Source of the DNA: Lytechinus variegatus
Lineage: Eukaryota > Echinodermata > Echinoidea > Temnopleuroida > Toxopneustidae
Direction: 5' to 3'
DNA length: 64,000 bases
Assembly: GCF_018143015.1 (NCBI RefSeq)
Contig: NC_054743.1
Coordinates: 39,574,922-39,638,921 of the forward strand
Shown: positions 62,276 to 64,000 of the stretch, one piece after another
Numbering within the stretch: position 1 is the stretch's first letter
Layout of the letters: every line of letters begins with the position of its first letter
The notes under the pieces: generated by a model
What the model was told of the DNA's origin: nothing
The model's input: the letters and a program-made list of their open reading frames with translations, nothing else
Databases searched by the model: none
Translations under genes and position numbers: made by a program

Positions 62276-63826
62276 TCAATATACAAATACATGTAGATAA
62301 ATGAATAGATGAAAAGACAGAAATGAACAAATAGCGATACAAACAGATGAAAATAAATACTTTTAATCTCATGGAAAACACCAAGCTGCCTACCTGATTC
62401 ACTCTGTGCTGTTGTTTTCTATTGCCAGACTCCAGACCATATTCAAAGTTACGGGCGGGTTCTGTCCACGATCTCTGGTGTACCTTGGGAAGGGGCTGGC
62501 CAAAGGTCGGGTTGGCAGTGTCGGCCATACTCTTGAAAGCCTTCTCTGTGTCCTGGGGGCGAGGATCAGGGTCAAGCCATGGCCCCCTCTCAGCATAGGG
62601 ATCTACAGAAGAAATGATCAATTTCAAAGGATGGGCATGGAAAATATTGAATTCATCGATCCTAAAACAAATTAATCACAAATGTTTAGAAGTATCATGA
62701 ATTGTTAAACAAAATTGCAAAAGATATTTAAAACTGGCAAATTCAAAGAACAATATCATAAGGGCACTAGTATTCAACCCGTTTGGAGAGTTTCCTCATA
62801 TTTATAGAAATATAGAATTTACCTGAATTTCAGACCCGTCTTATTTCCAAGAGCAAATGCTGGTTATTCTTTTTCCGTAATTTTTTTCTTCAACCAGTCG
62901 ACTGTGTGCGCGGGCGATCAAATTATACGGCGATGATTTTTGGCACTAGTATTCAATCCGTCGGCACTAGTATTCAACCTAGCGATGAAAGATGGCCCTG
63001 TCTCTCAATCTGCCTTTGTCCCATCCGACTATGGACTAGACCATTTGAGATGAGACCAAACAGGGAATTAATCAAAGCCAGAGACTTACATAGATCTAGA
63101 TCTGATTTAGCAATCTAAACCCTTTTGAAATTTGCTATCTATCCTCACTAGGTTGAATACTAGTGCCATTCAGTGCAAAAGGCCATCGCCGCATAATTCG
63201 ATCCTCCGTGCATACAGTCGACAGATTGATAAAGAAAATACCAACAACAGATTACCCTGGAAATAACAAAGGTATGAAATTAAGATAAATTCCCTATTTC
63301 TAAATACTTTCGGAAATATGTCAAAATCTTTGAATTATGCTGGGTTGAATACTAGTGCCCTTACGGTACTTGAATAATTGTTAATCAAAGATATATATAT
63401 CTCTTGAAGGTAAACAAATCAAATTCCAATACAAGTCTGATCTAAAACTACCTAGTTTCTTATTTTCAAATTGATACTTTGATTCAGTATGCCCATACCA
63501 AGAGTTAAAAGAGTATGCCCATACCAAGAGTTAAAATTTCTTTATGCAATATAGTCATCTCACCAGAACATCCCTTCCTCTTCTACTCATTTCCTTTTCT
63601 GTACTGTCAATAGGTCTTTAGTTGTTCCAAAGTTTCTTTCTATGATGTTGAAACCTGCCAGTCTGAGTGTCACACACAATTCTACTTATATCAACAGATA
63701 ATCGAGAAAGAGGATTCACTCACGTGGATTTAAAGGTGGTTCCTTGTTCCGACCTGCCTTGAGTTTCCTGAGATACTCCTTCTCTGCTAGTGTTGATCCA
63801 TCCCCTAGTTTGCCATACCTATCAGA
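38185..63826 (-). CDS. large DUF4347-like / RhoGEF (DH-PH) protein, possibly ECT2L-like; 17 exons, 5' end beyond the window
   Basis: Exons, 5' to 3' on the minus strand: 63826-63724, 62602-62394, 61722-61586, 60846-60714, 60060-59945, 58990-58812, 58492-58400, 57633-57442, 55562-55456, 54141-54013, 53336-53145, 45650-45433, 44485-44338, 42727-42497, 41846-41686, 40835-40663, 38315-38185. All junctions are GT-AG and all phases agree, giving 883 residues and a TGA at 38185-38187. The order is an unknown N-terminal part, a DUF4347-like region (about 180-320), a linker with an acidic run (EEIEEEIEEEYEEE, before 500), a DH domain (about 540-750) and a PH domain to the end. DH-PH proteins load GTP onto Rho-family GTPases at membranes or in the cytosol. 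I recall ECT2L as carrying both DUF4347 and RhoGEF domains, but no F-box is visible in this part, so the name is tentative. The start codon lies outside the window. Confidence 0.85.
38386..38528. mobile_element. MITE, CCCGTTGCATAAAAG family, copy 2
   Basis: The ends GACCCGTTGCATAAAAGTTA and AACTTTTATGCAACGGGGCC are inverted; the core GATTCTGATTGGCTGTTG matches 14453-14603. It lies in the last intron of the RhoGEF gene. Confidence 0.85.
38627..38671. repeat. (AT)n microsatellite
   Basis: Alternating AT run of over 40 bases in the last intron of the RhoGEF gene. Confidence 0.9.
38910..38945 (+). promoter_or_regulatory. candidate promoter with NRF1-like and CRE sites, antisense to the RhoGEF gene
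   Basis: TGCGCCTGCGCA at 38914-38925 is a near-consensus NRF1 site, and TGACGTCA at 38935-38942 is a perfect CREB/ATF palindrome. NRF1 plus CRE close together is typical of animal promoters without a TATA box. Within 100 bases downstream there is a good splice donor (ATTG|GTAAGT at about 39027). No coding exon was found for it. Confidence 0.45.
38945..39990 (+). ncRNA. possible spliced non-coding transcript in the last RhoGEF intron
   Basis: Starting from the NRF1/CRE cluster, a donor GTAAGT occurs at about 39028. An acceptor-like ACATTGCAG|G lies near 39454, another donor-like CGTCAG|GTAATT near 39788, and an AATAAA at 39967-39972. None of the pieces holds a long frame. The model is inference from signals only; chance matches are possible. 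Confidence 0.25.
39501..39688. repeat. two tandem 94-bp units, each with a CRE
   Basis: Units at 39501-39594 and 39595-39688 begin TGGTTACATTATC and share TATTATGACGTCAGAGTATT and TTGCGTAATCATATATC. The TGACGTCA lies at the same offset in both (39526-39533 and 39620-39627). Very few differences, so the duplication is recent. Confidence 0.9.
40497..40690. repeat. tandem duplication of a RhoGEF exon edge and its splice donor
   Basis: The sequence over the 3' end and donor of the exon at 40663-40835 (plus strand, 40608-40685) recurs at 40497-40575 with gaps: ATGTAAGA, GAGGAAT, then TATACTTACATTTAGGATC against TATACTCACATTTAGAATC. The copy keeps a donor (GTAAGT) and would define an 18-base exon at 40554-40571 that stays in frame, but its acceptor is poor. 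Confidence 0.6.
40874..41424. mobile_element. TIR element with GGCCCGAATTCACA ends (Harbinger-like)
   Basis: GGCCCGAATTCACAAAGG with GTTTTTAAAACCATCGGTTG at the left is mirrored by CAACCGATGGTTTTAAAAAC and TGTGAATTCGGGCC at the right. AAT flanks both ends as a 3-bp target duplication. Inside, CTGATGCGTGCTTTTGTCAC is also inverted at CTGTGACAAAAGCGCGCATC. Non-coding. Confidence 0.8.
42919..43961. mobile_element. 1.04-kb TIR element with TACCGTAAGTAACGGTG ends
   Basis: TACCGTAAGTAACGGTGTAT with TAACCGCACC is inverted at the right as GGTGCGGTTA with ATACACCGTTACTTACGGTA. The motif GGGGTGCGGTT...ATACACGG is repeated a second time just inside each end. TA may be the target duplication. No transposase frame was found. 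It sits in a RhoGEF intron. Confidence 0.8.
44825..45125. mobile_element. Harbinger-like MITE (GGCCCGTATTCTGAA family), copy 2
   Basis: The left GGCCCGTATTCTGAACTCGG and right GACTTCAGAATATGGGCC ends are inverted and flanked by AAT on both sides. The inner GGTTTAAATTAAACC and TTAGACCATGGTCTAA are palindromic. Confidence 0.85.
45747..45900. repeat. left inverted terminal repeat of the DIRS-type element
   Basis: It starts around CATACATCTACTTGATTTG and ends at GCGTCCATCTTCCTC. Its reverse complement is at 52421-52573, nearly identical. Confidence 0.9.
45964..46060. repeat. internal complementary region of the DIRS-type element
   Basis: The left half, ATCAAGTAGATGTATGAG through AAATCAGGTAAGTATTTTC, is complementary to 45717-45771. 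The right half, ATTTACTTCAATAACTCC through TTGATTTGCTAG, is complementary to 52544-52583. Confidence 0.9.
46495..46700. repeat. palindrome-dense GCTAGC-rich segment
   Basis: Packed inverted repeats such as TTGCTAGTAACTAGCATGC and GCATGCTAGTTACTAGCATG, CTCGCTTAATAAGCGAG and GCAAGCTTGCGCAAGC. The segment can fold on itself repeatedly. It lies within the DIRS-type element. Confidence 0.85.
49084..50704 (-). pseudogene. gag-like region of the DIRS-type element
   Basis: GC-rich region with a different base composition from the host introns. It translates on the minus strand to Pro/Ser/Ala/Arg-rich protein with acidic-basic runs, and towards its end to VDFSVSAQALLDKYLPHIYP. It includes three repeats of about 282 bp. 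Low-complexity first frames of this sort are usual for gag of DIRS elements, but I have no direct family match, so the role is inferred from position and orientation. Confidence 0.5.
49590..50440. repeat. three tandem units of about 282 bp within the gag-like region
   Basis: Units begin near 49592, 49873 and 50157 with AGCATGAATAGCTGT or a variant and include CATCTGACCACCGA, ACAAGGGTCTGAAGGAGG, CTTACGATTTGCCGCCCCTG and GAATCTGACGGGGTCAGATT. They differ mainly in a short CTTCTTCTT-type stretch. Confidence 0.9.
51650..51912. repeat. four tandem 70-71-bp units in the DIRS-type leader
   Basis: Each unit starts GTGAATAAAATATCAATC and contains TTATTCAGAACAGAAGG and TTGAGCTTTAAGATCCGCC. Starts are near 51650, 51721, 51791 and 51861. 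The units are nearly identical. They lie on the 5' side of the gag-like region. Confidence 0.9.
52421..52573. repeat. right inverted terminal repeat of the DIRS-type element
   Basis: Reverse complement of 45747-45900; it contains GATCATGGGTAGTAAGCCTG and GGGTATGGCAGTCCAGAGGG. Confidence 0.9.
54187..54338. mobile_element. MITE (GGGTCCGTAACACAAAGG ends)
   Basis: The left GTCCGTAACACAAAGGTTTG is inverted at the right as GCTAATCTTTGCATTACGGA. About 150 bp, followed directly by another MITE. Confidence 0.7.
54341..54516. mobile_element. MITE, TTTCATAAGGCTT family, copy 1
   Basis: The ends GTGTTTTATAAAGCTCTTC and TGGCTTTATGAATCATCC are inverted. The core ACGACTGGTTATCCCTTCTT and TTGGTGTATGTCGTTTACC match the next copy. 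Confidence 0.65.
54583..54749. mobile_element. MITE, TTTCATAAGGCTT family, copy 2
   Basis: The ends GGGGGCCGTTTCATAAGGC and AGCTTTCTGAAACACCC are inverted. The core ACGACTGGTGATCCTTTCTT and TTGGTGTATATCATTTACC match 54341-54516. Confidence 0.7.
55209..55440 (-). pseudogene. tandem duplicate of RhoGEF exon 9, split by a MITE
   Basis: On the minus strand GVFDQVVVAFREALEELARLL with DQ then a GTGAAT donor mirrors the true exon's GVCDQVMVALREALEELARHPDQ at 55456-55562. The copy lies downstream of it. The MITE at 55281-55419 sits inside the copy. The homology resumes after it (CTTCTCCTAATTCC against CTTCTCCTAGCTCC) but stops before an acceptor, so the copy is probably not spliced. Confidence 0.8.
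55281..55419. mobile_element. MITE, GGGCCRTTGCAGAAAGAGTTGC ends, with CCTGG target duplication
   Basis: GGGCCATTGCAGAAAGAGTT is inverted at the right as AACTCTTTCTGCAACGGGCC. CCTGG flanks it at 55276-55280 and 55420-55424. Removing the element and one CCTGG restores the alignment to the parent exon. Confidence 0.88.
56183..56351 (-). repeat. tRNA-derived SINE
   Basis: On the minus strand it has a decayed A box (GGCCCAGTGGATCAGTCTC) and a B-box-like GGTTCAAATGC, with the body GTGCTGCACTCAACCCAGG. Same family as 28905-29118. Confidence 0.75.
56795..57200. mobile_element. TIR element with GGCCACCRCACACYTTACGAC ends
   Basis: GGCCACCGCACACCTTACGAC at the left is inverted at the right as GTCGTAAGTGTGTGGTGGCC. 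Inside, GGTCTACGACTGGTCTGCGA mirrors AAGCCAGTCGTAGACC, and the CACCGCACATCTTGCAAATG motif restates the end. About 406 bp. Confidence 0.8.
58812..60846 (-). CDS. DUF4347-like exon block of the RhoGEF gene
   Basis: Three consecutive exons (60846-60714, 60060-59945, 58990-58812) encode FRILLISSEVPAYQLLVSAA, then PDVLPIVYEYNGSTIESLL, SIGLFTLGEDSVRI and SLDFFAPLEATG. The next exon (58492-58400) adds the closing LSSLIGLRLSSPATLS. This follows the DUF4347 pattern as I recall it: a first strand ending I/L-SS-x-V-P-x-Y, a strand-turn P-x-V-x-x-V-x-Y, an I-x-x-x-x-L-G centre and a final L-x-x-L-x-G/L-x-V-x-S-x element. DUF4347 is best known from bacterial surface and adhesin proteins. Its role in an animal GEF is not known to me. 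Confidence 0.6.
59214..59485. repeat. (GAT)n-rich microsatellite
   Basis: Long imperfect GATGATGATAATGAT run in a RhoGEF intron, next to a SINE; a second run lies at 59765-59870. Frames across it are artefacts. Confidence 0.9.
59486..59765 (-). repeat. tRNA-derived SINE, full length
   Basis: On the minus strand the A box TGTGGCCTATTGGATTAGTC is followed by the B box GGTTCGAATCCC. The body has ATTTCCTTCAGCAAGAAATT, CACTCCACCCAGGTGAGG and GGTACCC; the tail is AAAGCGCAGTTGAG and TGCGCTATATAAATGG with an ATT-repeat end. This copy links the head family of 28905 with the GCGCTATATAAA tail family of 15243 and 37800. (GAT)n runs flank it on both sides. Confidence 0.88.
60991..61295. mobile_element. 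Harbinger-like MITE (GGCCCGTATTCTGAA family), copy 3
   Basis: GGCCCGTATTCTGAAGTCAGG is inverted at the right as CCTGACTTCAGAATGCGGGCC. TAA flanks both ends (3-bp target duplication). The closest copy is at 44825-45125. Confidence 0.88.
62156..62273. repeat. compound (GTCA)n-(ATCA)n microsatellite
   Basis: About 11 GTCA units turn into about 17 ATCA units without a break; AATAAATAGATA-type runs lie just before. Confidence 0.9.
62759..63363. mobile_element. 605-bp foldback element with nested inverted ends
   Basis: The outer ends TAAGGGCACTAGTATTCAAC and GTTGAATACTAGTGCCCTTA are perfectly inverted. The same motif recurs inside, at 62942-62980 (twice, direct) and inverted at 63152-63168. The two arms are homologous over about 220 bp each (CAGTCGACTGTGTGCGCG against TGCATACAGTCGACAG; ATTATACGGCGATG against CATCGCCGCATAAT). 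The centre, 62985-63145, is unpaired. Confidence 0.85.
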
Positions 63827-64000
63827 CTGGAGGGAAATAGTATAAAAATAAATAAGATATCATTGGGTGCATTAGTAAAAATAAGCACAAGGTACCTTTG
63901 AAACAGTTCTAAAGCACCCACTCCACTATACCAAAGTTGCTACAATTTAACAAACCTTCCGATCTGGTAAGATCGGGGAAAAATTAACCACTTTAACGGA
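63827..64000. other. upstream intron of the RhoGEF gene
   Basis: Starts with the CTATTTCCCTCCAG acceptor on the minus strand; no further exon is seen before the window ends. Confidence 0.6.

Overview
This is a eukaryotic, intron-rich and repeat-dense window. It most likely comes from an echinoderm, and a sea urchin fits best. The reasons are the proteins (FAAH2, ELOVL3/6 and RhoGEF types closest to animal families), the frequent TAGGCCTA-type words, tRNA-derived SINEs with a shared 3' tail, many short inverted-repeat elements, and a DIRS-type retroelement. The organism call is inference; no database was searched.

Layout. 1-2.5 kb: last exon of a sulfotransferase-like P-loop gene (+) whose earlier exons lie outside the window. 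2.5-12 kb: no gene, with several MITE families and old SINE pieces. 12.2-18 kb: two tandem, intronless ELOVL3/6 fatty-acid elongase copies (-), one whole and one with an early frameshift; the spacer holds SINEs, MITEs and TTTC-rich tandem repeats. 18-22.2 kb: a broken LINE (-) and a non-autonomous hAT element with a perfect 8-bp target duplication. 23.2-30 kb: a complete seven-exon FAAH2 gene (+, 532 codons) with its Lys-Ser-Ser amidase triad. 30-38.2 kb: the gap between two convergent genes, filled with MITEs and SINEs. 38.2 kb to beyond 63.8 kb: seventeen exons of a large minus-strand gene. They join in frame into 883 residues: an unknown N-terminal part, a DUF4347-like region, an acidic linker, then a RhoGEF (DH) and PH tail. 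The protein resembles ECT2L, but that name is not certain.

The last intron of the RhoGEF gene holds a possible opposite-strand promoter with NRF1-like and CRE sites. Another intron holds a 6.9-kb DIRS-type retroelement fossil with inverted terminal repeats and an internal complementary region. A tandemly duplicated exon of the same gene was later split by a MITE.

FAAH2 and ELOVL both act in lipid metabolism (cleaving fatty-acid amides and lengthening acyl-CoA), but nothing here shows that they work together. The main structural themes are repeat turnover with readable insertion order and small tandem duplications of gene parts.
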